From Bacillota bacterium (GTDB lineage Bacteria > Bacillota > Clostridia > Christensenellales > CAG-138): DNA of 9,309 bases. The position numbers and the translations under genes were made by a program. Location of the stretch: contig JAEXFV010000171.1 in NCBI GenBank assembly GCA_023451115.1, positions 1 to 9,309 on the forward strand, written 5' to 3'. Position 1 is the first letter of the stretch. Every line of letters starts with the position of its first letter. Under the pieces are notes generated by a model. It had not been told where the DNA came from. It made no database searches and saw only the letters and a program-made list of their open reading frames with translations. This document shows, piece by piece, positions 1-6,492 of the stretch.

Positions 1-733
1 TACAGGCCTTAAGCGCCTTGATAGCACCCTGCACGCTCATAATGCCCTTGAGAATATAAGGCGTGTTTGTTACGGAGAAGATTTCCTTGATCGCTTCCGG
101 TGTTTTGGGATAGGTTTTATAGCCGCCGTTGATGGACAAATAACCAAGGCCTACGCAGTCAATGTCGTGACCAAATCCGATAGCGCCGGCGTTATCGGCA
201 AGGCGAATCTTATGCTGAATTTCTTCCTTAGCCCATGCTTTAATGGTAGGAATGCCCAATCCTCGCCTTTCTGCCACGGCTTTTAAAGGGCCTTCATAAA
301 CATTAAGCCCGGGATGGTTTACTGTATCAGGAGTCCATGCAAGGCAGTCCTGATTGGCTAGGCCATTTACAAGGCACTTGTTCAAGGCATAGTCGCTATC
401 AAAGTGAGTATTTACCTGAAAACTCTTAACGTTTCCGAATGGAGCGCTGCAAACGGGGGCGCGAAAGGTATGGCCGAACAATTCCACAGAGGAGTCGATT
501 TCGCTGCCGTCCCCACCATCATACAACGTATCATAAACGATCTTTATTTGCTGGAATTTTTCATAATTACGTTCGCCAGTGGTGCTGCGCTCTGCAGCGA
601 TCCGGCGGCAGTTTTTTCCATTACATTCAGGGCAGGCACGGCATTTGGGGCTTACGAAAGGACGTGCATTGCGCCATACTTCTTCCAGTTCAGCACGTAC
701 GTCTTTATATAACATTTTACTGATTTCGTTCAT
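1..733 (-). CDS. FMN-dependent alpha-hydroxyacid oxidase/dehydrogenase, 3' end missing
   Basis: This is the first 244 codons of an FMN-dependent alpha-hydroxyacid oxidising enzyme (lactate/glycolate oxidase superfamily); the gene runs off the left edge. I translated it directly and found no stop. Visible family marks are the strand motif SAPFG at residues 96-100, the barrel segment IGFGHDID at 185-192, and YILKGIMS at 226-233, whose Lys229 matches the conserved lysine near N5 of FMN. The catalytic His/Arg segment should lie in the missing part. Four cysteines near the N terminus form CxxCxxCxxxxC (Cys31, 34, 37, 42), as in clostridial members of this family. These enzymes oxidise 2-hydroxyacids to 2-oxoacids. 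The ATG at 733 is preceded by a GAGGTG ribosome site (740-745). It lies 47 bp downstream of the amidohydrolase gene on the same strand, so it is probably in that operon. The substrate cannot be read from sequence. Confidence 0.85.
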   Translation of the reverse strand, partial: MNEISKMLYKDVRAELEEVWRNARPFVSPKCRACPECNGKNCRRIAAERSTTGERNYEKFQQIKIVYDTLYDGGDGSEIDSSVELFGHTFRAPVCSAPFGNVKSFQVNTHFDSDYALNKCLVNGLANQDCLAWTPDTVNHPGLNVYEGPLKAVAERRGLGIPTIKAWAKEEIQHKIRLADNAGAIGFGHDIDCVGLGYLSINGGYKTYPKTPEAIKEIFSVTNTPYILKGIMSVQGAIKALKAC

Positions 734-780
734 TTGATACACCTCATATCATACATAAAAATCAAGAAGCCCTGCACCAA

Positions 781-2169
781 TTAGTGGATGGGAGCCTGCA
801 ACTCATCGGGCATCATGCACTGATAAGCCTTGCCACGCATGCTTTCTGCAAATTCTGCCTTTGCAGCCTCGAGCAATTTAGGATCTGTGAGCAGGCGCAG
901 GGTAGCAAGAGCGGTTACCTTGGAGCCGTACAACATGCCCTTCTGCCCGATGGAATTGCATACGCAAGAGGCAACCTGCCAGCTATGTCCCGGCGCAACG
1001 ATACCGTAGCAGGCCGTTTTATAGAAACAGGTGGGGGTAATGTGACCAACGTCGCCTACATCGGTGGAGCCATAGTCATCCGCCGTGTCGATATCCATAA
1101 CGCCCGTGCAAAGCTGCGGGGCAGAGTCAAAATCGCCGTACTTTGCAATGCATTCCTGCACATACTCCGGATTAGTAGCATTGATCTCCTTAACATACGC
1201 AATCTCCTCATCCGTCCAGGGAACTTGGGGAATATCACGCATGCAGGTATCGATCAGTTTGCCCAGCACATGATTGGGGAGTGTGGGGTAGCAGCCGCCC
1301 AGAGACTCCACTGTCAGCTCGGTATCCGTCATAATAGCGGCGCCCTTTGCCACTTTCAACATGCGCTCCTCCACAGCTTCCATTGTCTCGCGCTTAAGGG
1401 CCCTGTCGTAATACCAAACTGCAGCCTTGTCGGGTACGATATTGGGAACGATGCCGCCATCCTTAATGCAATAATGGATACGAACATCCATGGGAACGTG
1501 CTCGCGCAAATAGTTCATACCCACATTCATAAGCTCCACAGCGTCAAGAGCGCTACGGCCTTTTTCAGGATCACAGGCCGCATGGGAAGTAACGCCCTTG
1601 AAATGGTATATGGTAGAGTTAACGCCGGTGCATACACTATACGAAGAACGATTATACCGGCCGGGATGCCAGGCGAGAGCTGCATCCAATTCTTTAAAAG
1701 CGCCTGCCCGTGCCATATAGCCCTTACCGGTGAGAACTTCCTCAGCGGGACAGCCGTAGAATACCAGGGTGCCTTTGATGCCGGATGCTTCCATTTCACG
1801 TTTTACGCCAATAACAGCCCCGATAAGCGCAACGGCAATCAGGTTATGGCCACAACCATGTCCGTATGCGCCTTCTTCAACTGGACACTTATAGTTTACA
1901 TCTTTTTGGCTCTGGCCAGGAAGAGAATCAAATTCTCCGAGAAAACCAATAACTGGGTGTCCGGAACCGAACGTGGCCCTGATTGCAGATGGAAGTCCAG
2001 CATAAGGGGATTCTATGGTAAAACCTTCTGCTTTGAGCATGTTAACGCAAAGATTGCTTGCATACATTTCCTTGTAGGGTTGTTCTGGATTTTCCCAGAT
2101 TTTTCGACTCATGTCGCAAAGTTGGTCTGAAATGGTATCAATTGTCTTAGAAGCAACATCATTAATCAT
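781..2169 (-). CDS. M20 family metallo-amidohydrolase, AbgB-like
   Basis: This predicted cytosolic 462-residue hydrolase belongs to peptidase family M20, nearest in style to the p-aminobenzoyl-glutamate hydrolase subunit AbgB (about 480 residues). Metal-site motifs are GEFDSLPG at 78-85, GHGCGHNL at 103-110 (Cys106 and His108 as ligands), PAEE at 141-144 (Glu143 as likely general base, Glu144 as ligand), WHPG with His168, and APGHSW with His394. The lid domain carries SHAA with His196. No signal peptide is seen. The family cleaves amide bonds of N-acyl or aminoacyl conjugates. It is the first gene of the leftward operon, with the FMN hydroxyacid oxidase next. The ATG at 2169 follows AGGAGA (2176-2181). 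A consensus promoter lies about 70 bp upstream. No AbgA-like partner is visible, and the hydroxyacid/sugar context makes a folate-breakdown substrate doubtful. Family is well supported; substrate is unknown. Confidence 0.88.
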   Translation of the reverse strand: MINDVASKTIDTISDQLCDMSRKIWENPEQPYKEMYASNLCVNMLKAEGFTIESPYAGLPSAIRATFGSGHPVIGFLGEFDSLPGQSQKDVNYKCPVEEGAYGHGCGHNLIAVALIGAVIGVKREMEASGIKGTLVFYGCPAEEVLTGKGYMARAGAFKELDAALAWHPGRYNRSSYSVCTGVNSTIYHFKGVTSHAACDPEKGRSALDAVELMNVGMNYLREHVPMDVRIHYCIKDGGIVPNIVPDKAAVWYYDRALKRETMEAVEERMLKVAKGAAIMTDTELTVESLGGCYPTLPNHVLGKLIDTCMRDIPQVPWTDEEIAYVKEINATNPEYVQECIAKYGDFDSAPQLCTGVMDIDTADDYGSTDVGDVGHITPTCFYKTACYGIVAPGHSWQVASCVCNSIGQKGMLYGSKVTALATLRLLTDPKLLEAAKAEFAESMRGKAYQCMMPDELQAPIH

Positions 2170-2225
2170 TTTTTATCTCCTCACAATAATAATTAAACAT
2201 GATGTAAAACGCACGACTTTCAAGA

Positions 2226-2236
2226 ATTTATTACAA
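2226..2236 (-). promoter_or_regulatory. Possible GntR/FCD operator half-match at the amidohydrolase start site
   Basis: The minus strand reads TTGTAATAAAT, 9 of 11 identical to the palindrome TTGTAATACAA at the regulator promoter. Only the left arm is intact. It sits 4 bp downstream of the -10 box, where a repressor would block transcription. The surroundings are so AT-rich that a chance match is possible. Confidence 0.3.
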
Positions 2237-2240
2237 AATA

Positions 2241-2269
2241 ATTATATCACCGCACTAATAATATGTCAA
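2241..2269 (-). promoter_or_regulatory. Sigma-A promoter of the amidohydrolase operon
   Basis: On the minus strand TTGACA (2264-2269) and TATAAT (2241-2246) are separated by exactly 17 bases, a full consensus match at both hexamers. The bases just before the -10 box are TGA, so it also has the extended -10 TG. Transcription should start near 2234 and give a leader of about 65 nt. Promoters this strong in catabolic operons usually need a repressor, which fits the candidate operator overlapping the expected start. Confidence 0.88.
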
Positions 2270-2462
2270 ATTATGAGCAAAAATAAATACAAAAAATATC
2301 ACTAAAACGATTAAAAAATATCAAATAGATAATTATACGAAATGAAAAGCAAATAAAGAAAAATTTAATAAGGGAGATTGTTCCTTGATGATTATGACTT
2401 TGCTACATATAGAAATACTGAAACAGATTATTGCATTAAATAAAAATGATAAATTATATCAC

Positions 2463-2491
2463 TTGACGATGATTAAATATGATAGTAATAT
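2463..2491 (+). promoter_or_regulatory. Candidate promoter of the dehydrogenase-transporter operon
   Basis: TTGACG (2463-2468) and TAATAT (2486-2491) are 17 bases apart. The -35 is a 5/6 match and the -10 a 4/6 match. The expected start near 2498 leaves a leader of about 28 nt before the ATG at 2527 and lies downstream of an in-frame ATG at 2479, which argues against that earlier start. Confidence 0.55.
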
Positions 2492-2526
2492 ATAGAAAAT
2501 ATGAAATAATTGTGTGGGAGGAAAAT

Positions 2527-3432
2527 ATGTTGGATAAGAGCGTAGCAATAGTGGGATTAGGGCTTATGGGGTATAATATTGGCTCCAATCTTATAAATAA
2601 AGGCTACGAGGTATATGGATACGATATTGTAGAAACAAGCCGTGAAAGGTTCGAAAAAGCAGGAGGCAAAACGGTTGAAGCATGCAGCCAGCTTGGTGAA
2701 AAAGCGGATATTGCAATACTTATGGTTTTTAATGCCGAGCAGGTGAGAGATGTATTGTTCGGCAGTGGAGATCTTGCAGCACATATGCGCAAGGGCGGCA
2801 CAATAATCGTTACTGCATCTGTTGGCTATGAGGTAATGGATGAAGTATATGAGAAACTGCAAAAAATGGGTATTATGCTGGTGGATGCTACGGTAAAGGC
2901 AAGCGCTGCCTCAGCCGCTGAAGGGAAAATGTATATTATGGTGGGGGCAGAAGAGGAAGCGTTCCAGGCAGCGAAACACGTGCTCAACGATATGGGGAAT
3001 GAAATACTGCTAGTGGGTAATAAGCCTGGATTTGCACAGCTAATGAAAAGTTGCATGCAGGCCTTTTTCAGCCTCACTTTTGAAGCCACGGCAGAAGTGC
3101 TGGCCTTGGGTACAGCAGCGGGCCTTGACCCCAGCACGGTATATGAAGTGCTCAACGGGACTGGCGCAGCGAGCAATCTGTTTCGCGCAACTGCTAAAAA
3201 TATTGCTTCCAGGACATTTACCGACACCTGCAATCCGATGAGTATTCTGGAGAAAGATGCTAAGCTGGCAGCAAGGCTTGCGAAAAGGCACAACATGCAT
3301 CTGCTTGCGCTGGAAGGTACTGCAAAAAACTTTGAAAATTGCATGCAGAAACATGGCAGCGAAGATATTTGGGCGTGTGTGAAGCACTTTGAAGAGAGCG
3401 CTGATATTGAAGTTAAGTTTGATATTGATTAA
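2527..3432 (+). CDS. NAD(P)-dependent beta-hydroxyacid dehydrogenase (HIBADH/tartronate semialdehyde reductase superfamily)
   Basis: This 301-residue cytosolic oxidoreductase has the length and two-domain plan of 3-hydroxyisobutyrate dehydrogenases, GarR/GlxR and L-threonate dehydrogenase. The Rossmann motif is GLGLMG at 10-15. The family's catalytic lysine is Lys173 in GFAQLMK, and KDAKLA at 243-248 matches the conserved helix KDLxLA. The substrate loop, usually DAPVSGG, reads DATVKAS at 120-126, and the Asn normally three residues after the lysine is Met176. These changes suggest an unusual substrate. The start at 2527 is preferred over an in-frame ATG 16 codons upstream because GGGAGG (2516-2521) sits 5 bp before it and the Rossmann fold begins right after. 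It is first in a rightward pair with an AEC transporter. By family it reduces a semialdehyde or oxidises a beta-hydroxyacid, for example tartronate semialdehyde to D-glycerate. The exact substrate is not determinable. Confidence 0.85.
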   Translation: MLDKSVAIVGLGLMGYNIGSNLINKGYEVYGYDIVETSRERFEKAGGKTVEACSQLGEKADIAILMVFNAEQVRDVLFGSGDLAAHMRKGGTIIVTASVGYEVMDEVYEKLQKMGIMLVDATVKASAASAAEGKMYIMVGAEEEAFQAAKHVLNDMGNEILLVGNKPGFAQLMKSCMQAFFSLTFEATAEVLALGTAAGLDPSTVYEVLNGTGAASNLFRATAKNIASRTFTDTCNPMSILEKDAKLAARLAKRHNMHLLALEGTAKNFENCMQKHGSEDIWACVKHFEESADIEVKFDID

Positions 3433-3471
3433 ACAATGCACATATGATACAAGATTTTAAAAAGGTTTTAT

Positions 3472-3511
3472 GCAAACAAGCACTGAGGTGAAAACCAAAG
3501 CGCTTGTTTGC
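3472..3511 (+). other. Intercistronic hairpin with internal GNRA tetraloop
   Basis: GCAAACAAGC (3472-3481) and GCTTGTTTGC (3502-3511) are a perfect 10-bp inverted repeat. Inside, after a symmetric 5x5 internal loop, GGT-GAAA-ACC (3487-3496) can form a 3-bp stem capped by a GNRA tetraloop. Only TTT follows the stem, so it is a weak terminator at best. It lies in the 149-bp gap between the dehydrogenase and transporter genes. An attenuator, an mRNA processing or stability element, or a protein-binding dyad are all possible. Confidence 0.6.
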
Positions 3512-3581
3512 TTTCGCTACAAATGCAAGAATGACTTTCATGAGAAGATTAGAATTCGTTTAAGAAAGTATTGGTGAAATC

Positions 3582-4496
3582 ATGAAAAATATATTTTTTG
3601 AGTCGGGTATATTTATTGTTACGCTTGCTTTAGGCTATTTTTTGAAACGGGTTGGCGTTTTTCGGACCGAAGATAAAAAAATAATTTCCAATCTCATAAT
3701 GTATGTTACTTTGCCTGCACTCTTAATAAATAGTTTTTCTGATTTTCGGATGGATTTCTGGTTTATCATATCATTTATTCTTGGGATAGCCTGCAATGCT
3801 TATATGGTTTTGCAGGCATACCTGGTAACGTCTCGCAGGAGCCGGGAAATTCGCGCTATATATATGATAAATGGCGCAGGATTCAATCTTGGAAATATAA
3901 CGATGCCATTTCTGCAGGCATTCCTGCCTGGCGCAATTCCTTATTTGTGCATGTTTGATGTAGCGGATTCGATCTTTTCTCTTGGCGGAACCTATGCGTT
4001 GGCATCGGCCCAGCTGGGGCGCGACGATAGGGTTCGGCCTGGCAAGATAATAAAAGGACTTGTATCATCGGTGCCTTTTGATGTTTATTGTATTATGGCG
4101 CTGCTTTCCCTATTAAAAATTGATTTGCCGGATCCGTTTTTAATGCTAACAGAATTTATTGGGAAAGCCAATCCGTGCCTTGCTATGCTTATGCTAGGAA
4201 TAGCGCTGGAATTTCATATAGATAAATCCACCCTCAAAGATGTTTTGCAGCTGCTTGTATTGCGGCTGGGAGCCGCAATATTATTTGCTTTTGTAATTTA
4301 CTGCCTGATACCGGCTCCGCTTGCCATGCGCCAGATATTGGCGGTTTCCGTGTTTTCTGCCGTTCCCAATATATGTGTTGTATTTTCAAACAAACTGGGA
4401 ATTGATGCATCGGCGGCAAACGCGCTCAACCCTATTTCCATGCTTTTAAGCCTGCCGCTGATGTCAATTGCCATATATATTGTAATGGCAGTATGA
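3582..4496 (+). CDS. AEC-family (auxin efflux carrier-like) membrane transporter
   Basis: This is a 304-residue integral membrane protein with about ten predicted transmembrane helices: roughly 7-23, 36-52, 58-81, 92-113, 118-142, 160-178, 186-207, 218-242, 248-268 and 283-303. Family signatures are the N-terminal LGYFLKR (17-23), TLPALLIN in helix 2 (43-50) and FNLGN followed by P (101-109) in helix 4. Bacterial AEC (TC 2.A.69) proteins move carboxylates such as malate, so a hydroxy- or sugar-acid cargo suits the neighbouring enzymes, but direction and substrate are inference. The ATG at 3582 has a modest GGTGA ribosome site (3573-3577). No clear promoter of its own is seen in the 149 bp upstream, so it is probably co-transcribed with the dehydrogenase gene. 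It is followed by a converging terminator. Confidence 0.85.
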   Translation: MKNIFFESGIFIVTLALGYFLKRVGVFRTEDKKIISNLIMYVTLPALLINSFSDFRMDFWFIISFILGIACNAYMVLQAYLVTSRRSREIRAIYMINGAGFNLGNITMPFLQAFLPGAIPYLCMFDVADSIFSLGGTYALASAQLGRDDRVRPGKIIKGLVSSVPFDVYCIMALLSLLKIDLPDPFLMLTEFIGKANPCLAMLMLGIALEFHIDKSTLKDVLQLLVLRLGAAILFAFVIYCLIPAPLAMRQILAVSVFSAVPNICVVFSNKLGIDASAANALNPISMLLSLPLMSIAIYIVMAV

Positions 4497-4631
4497 TCTG
4501 TTGGAATATAGAGTCGCGCAGCCAGCCGATAAAAAGATGACCAGCATCGCTGCAACCGCTGGACAGGGATGATTACGTGTTGGCAATGGCTATTCCTGCC
4601 TTAAGCTTTATAGCTTTTATCTCTGGAATTT

Positions 4632-4675
4632 TACAAAAGCAATGGAGGGACTTTCGCCCCTCCATTGCTTTTGTA
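4632..4675. terminator. Bidirectional Rho-independent terminator
   Basis: A perfect 18-bp inverted repeat (4632-4649 with 4658-4675) encloses an 8-nt loop. The core GGAGGG/CCCTCC is GC-rich, and the outer arms give AAAA on the left and TTTT on the right, so each strand reads a U-run at the end of the hairpin. It lies between the converging transporter gene (ends 4496) and the transketolase C-subunit gene (ends 4704), and should stop both transcripts. The rest of the 4497-4703 gap shows no supportable gene. Confidence 0.88.
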
Positions 4676-4703
4676 GTTGATAAAGCTAGAACCTGCGTAA
4701 GAT

Positions 4704-5642
4704 TTACCGCTTTGCGGAAATAACTTCCTTTACCCTTGCGGCGATAGACGGAGCATCCAGCCCGTATTTTGCTTGCAGCTTCCCGTAAGGGCCGCATTCA
4801 GTGTGGGTATCGTTTATGGCGGCCATGCGCACAGGGATCTGAACGCCAGCCTTACAAAGGATTTCGCAGATTGCGCCGCCCAGACCGCCGTAAATAGTAT
4901 GTTCCTCTGCTGTTACAATAGCGCCCGTTTCCGCTGCACAGCGAATAATAAGGTCTTCATCAAGGGGTTTTATGCTGAACATATCTACAACCCGGAGGCG
5001 GATACCTTCTGCAGCAAGGATATCTGCGGCCTTTATGGCGTTGCCTACCATAAGCCCACAGGCGATAACGGTAGCGTCGCAGCCATCCAGCACGACCTTG
5101 CCCTTACCCTCTTCAAACACTTCGTCTGCGGTGTAGAGATCGGGGAATACATCGCGGGACATGCGCAGGTACATGGGGGAAGGATCCGCTATGGCGTTTT
5201 TCACCAGCCAGGCAGCCTGTATGGCATCGCTGGCTACGAATACCTTGAAATTGGGAAGCGTTCGCATGATGGCGATGTCCTCCAGGGAGTGATGGCTGGG
5301 GCCATCAAATGCGTCTGATATTCCGCCATATGCGCCCACCATTTTGATGGGAAGCTTTGAATAAGAACCAAATGCCCGTGCGGCAGTCAGCCCAATGCTG
5401 GTAAGAAAAACCGCAAAGGTGTTGATGAAGGGGATACGGCCGGCGGCAGCCATGCCTGCGGCCATGCCCACCATATTTGCTTCGGCAATGCCCACGTTGT
5501 AAAACCGTTCGGGGCATGCTTTGCCAAATATAGCTGATTTAGTGGAGCCGCTTACATCGGCGTCCAGAACAACGATGCGGGCATCTTCCTTGCCATAGGT
5601 AACAAGGGCTTCGCCGTATGCGTCACGAATGGATTTGCTCAT
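4704..5642 (-). CDS. Transketolase, C-terminal subunit
   Basis: This 312-residue protein is the pyrimidine-binding plus C-terminal half of a split, thiamine-diphosphate-dependent transketolase (single-chain enzymes are about 650 residues). The cofactor-activating glutamate is Glu54 in NVGIAEANMVGMAAG (49-63). Other family segments are NTFAVFL (74-80), the substrate loop GGISDAFDGPSHHSLED (106-122), and ASDAIQAAWLV (137-147). The C-terminal domain begins around 187 and includes VVDMFSIKPLD (218-228). It should assemble with the upstream N-terminal subunit and transfer a two-carbon ketol group from a ketose, or from hydroxypyruvate, to an aldose acceptor. Its ATG overlaps the stop of the N-subunit gene by one base (TAATG, 5644-5640 on the minus strand), a sign of translational coupling and equal dosage. 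It is last in the operon, with the terminator at 4632-4675 downstream. A housekeeping role cannot be excluded, but the catabolic context argues for a dedicated enzyme. Confidence 0.92.
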   Translation of the reverse strand: MSKSIRDAYGEALVTYGKEDARIVVLDADVSGSTKSAIFGKACPERFYNVGIAEANMVGMAAGMAAAGRIPFINTFAVFLTSIGLTAARAFGSYSKLPIKMVGAYGGISDAFDGPSHHSLEDIAIMRTLPNFKVFVASDAIQAAWLVKNAIADPSPMYLRMSRDVFPDLYTADEVFEEGKGKVVLDGCDATVIACGLMVGNAIKAADILAAEGIRLRVVDMFSIKPLDEDLIIRCAAETGAIVTAEEHTIYGGLGGAICEILCKAGVQIPVRMAAINDTHTECGPYGKLQAKYGLDAPSIAARVKEVISAKR

Positions 5643-6472
5643 TAGCCTATGCCTCCCAGCTCTTTTATTGCCTGGGCAAAGCTTGCATCGTCAATTGCTT
5701 TGCCATGCCATGCGTTTTGTCCTTCCATAAAGGAAACCCCTTTGCCCTTAACAGTGTGCGCAAGTATGATGCTGGGCTTTCCTTTGGTAACTTCTGCCTC
5801 GTCTAAGGCATTGCATAGAGCTGCGATGTCATGGCCATCGCACTCTATGCAGTGCCAGCCAAAGGAGGAGAATTTAGCCTTGATATCACCCATGGGCATT
5901 ATCGAATCAGTGGTGCCGTCTAACTGCACGCCGTTCCAGTCCAGTATGGCACAGAGGTTGTCTGCTTGGTATTTACTTGCAGCCATGCATCCCTCCCAAA
6001 CGGTGCCTTCGTTTATTTCGCCATCGCCAAGAACGGCATATACACGCGCGCTGGAACGGGCCAGCTTCAGACTGAGGGCCATGCCCAAAGCTGCAGACAA
6101 GCCAATGCCCAGGGGGCCGCTGCTCATATCCACGCCTGGCGTTTCCACCATGCATGGATGGCCCTGGAGTCGGGTCTCAAAATCTCGGAAGGTATGCATC
6201 TCTTCCCTGGGGAAGAACCCCTTTTCTGCAAGCACCCTGTACAGCATGGGGGCTGCATGCCCTTTGCAGAGCACCAGCCTGTCCCGGTCAGGGACGCTGG
6301 GATTTTGCGGGTCAACATGCATCCGGTCAAAATACAGGGCGGTGAGTATTTCACATACCGAGAGGGATCCGCCAGGATGACCAGTTTGCTTTTCATGCAG
6401 CACGGTCAGAACGTCTATGCGAAACTGGTTGCACAGACGCTCCAGTTCAGTTGCTTTTTCCTTGCTCAGCAT
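5642..6472 (-). CDS. Transketolase, N-terminal subunit
   Basis: This 276-residue protein is the thiamine-diphosphate pyrophosphate-binding half of a split transketolase. Visible marks are GHPGGSLS (31-38), CKGHAAP (69-75, where most relatives have SKGH), QGHP with His105, SSGPLGIGLSAALGMA (117-132), and the diphosphate/Mg motif from GDGEINEG (149-156) to DWN (178-180). TVKGKGVSFME (240-250) and His256 in NAWHGK complete the active-site set, so all expected histidines (32, 72, 105, 256) are present and the subunit looks functional. The ATG at 6472 has a GAGGT site (6481-6485). It lies 20 bp after the hydroxyacid dehydrogenase gene and overlaps the C-subunit gene by one base. Together the halves act in the cytosol. 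Substrate choice is set by loops I cannot read reliably, so non-classical ketoses remain possible. Confidence 0.92.
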   Translation of the reverse strand: MLSKEKATELERLCNQFRIDVLTVLHEKQTGHPGGSLSVCEILTALYFDRMHVDPQNPSVPDRDRLVLCKGHAAPMLYRVLAEKGFFPREEMHTFRDFETRLQGHPCMVETPGVDMSSGPLGIGLSAALGMALSLKLARSSARVYAVLGDGEINEGTVWEGCMAASKYQADNLCAILDWNGVQLDGTTDSIMPMGDIKAKFSSFGWHCIECDGHDIAALCNALDEAEVTKGKPSIILAHTVKGKGVSFMEGQNAWHGKAIDDASFAQAIKELGGIG

Positions 6473-6492
6473 TTGATATTACCTCGAATATT

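Larger units (their letters stand above)
2170..2526. other. AT-rich divergent intergenic region
   Basis: These 357 bases separate two divergently transcribed units and are far richer in A+T than the flanking genes. They hold the leftward amidohydrolase promoter (2241-2269), the rightward dehydrogenase promoter (2463-2491), a candidate operator-like site (2226-2236), and a 35-codon open frame of doubtful reality (2388-2495). The central part, about 2270-2370, shows nothing I can name. Confidence 0.8.

Noticed and set aside
784..2130. Long plus-strand open frame (448 codons)
   Set aside because: It lies antisense to the amidohydrolase gene, whose motifs and ribosome site are clear, and its own translation shows no family pattern.
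2204..2210. Further GT-N3-AC core in the amidohydrolase leader
   Set aside because: The flanking T and A expected in the operator form are both wrong, and such short cores are common by chance.
2479..2526. Earlier start for the dehydrogenase, adding 16 residues
   Set aside because: It lies upstream of the predicted transcription start and lacks a good ribosome site, whereas the ATG at 2527 has GGGAGG 5 bp upstream and begins the Rossmann fold.
4541..4723. Plus-strand open frame with a hydrophobic stretch downstream of the transporter gene
   Set aside because: It has no good start or ribosome site and reads through the terminator stem into the transketolase gene. A decayed fragment is possible but not supportable.
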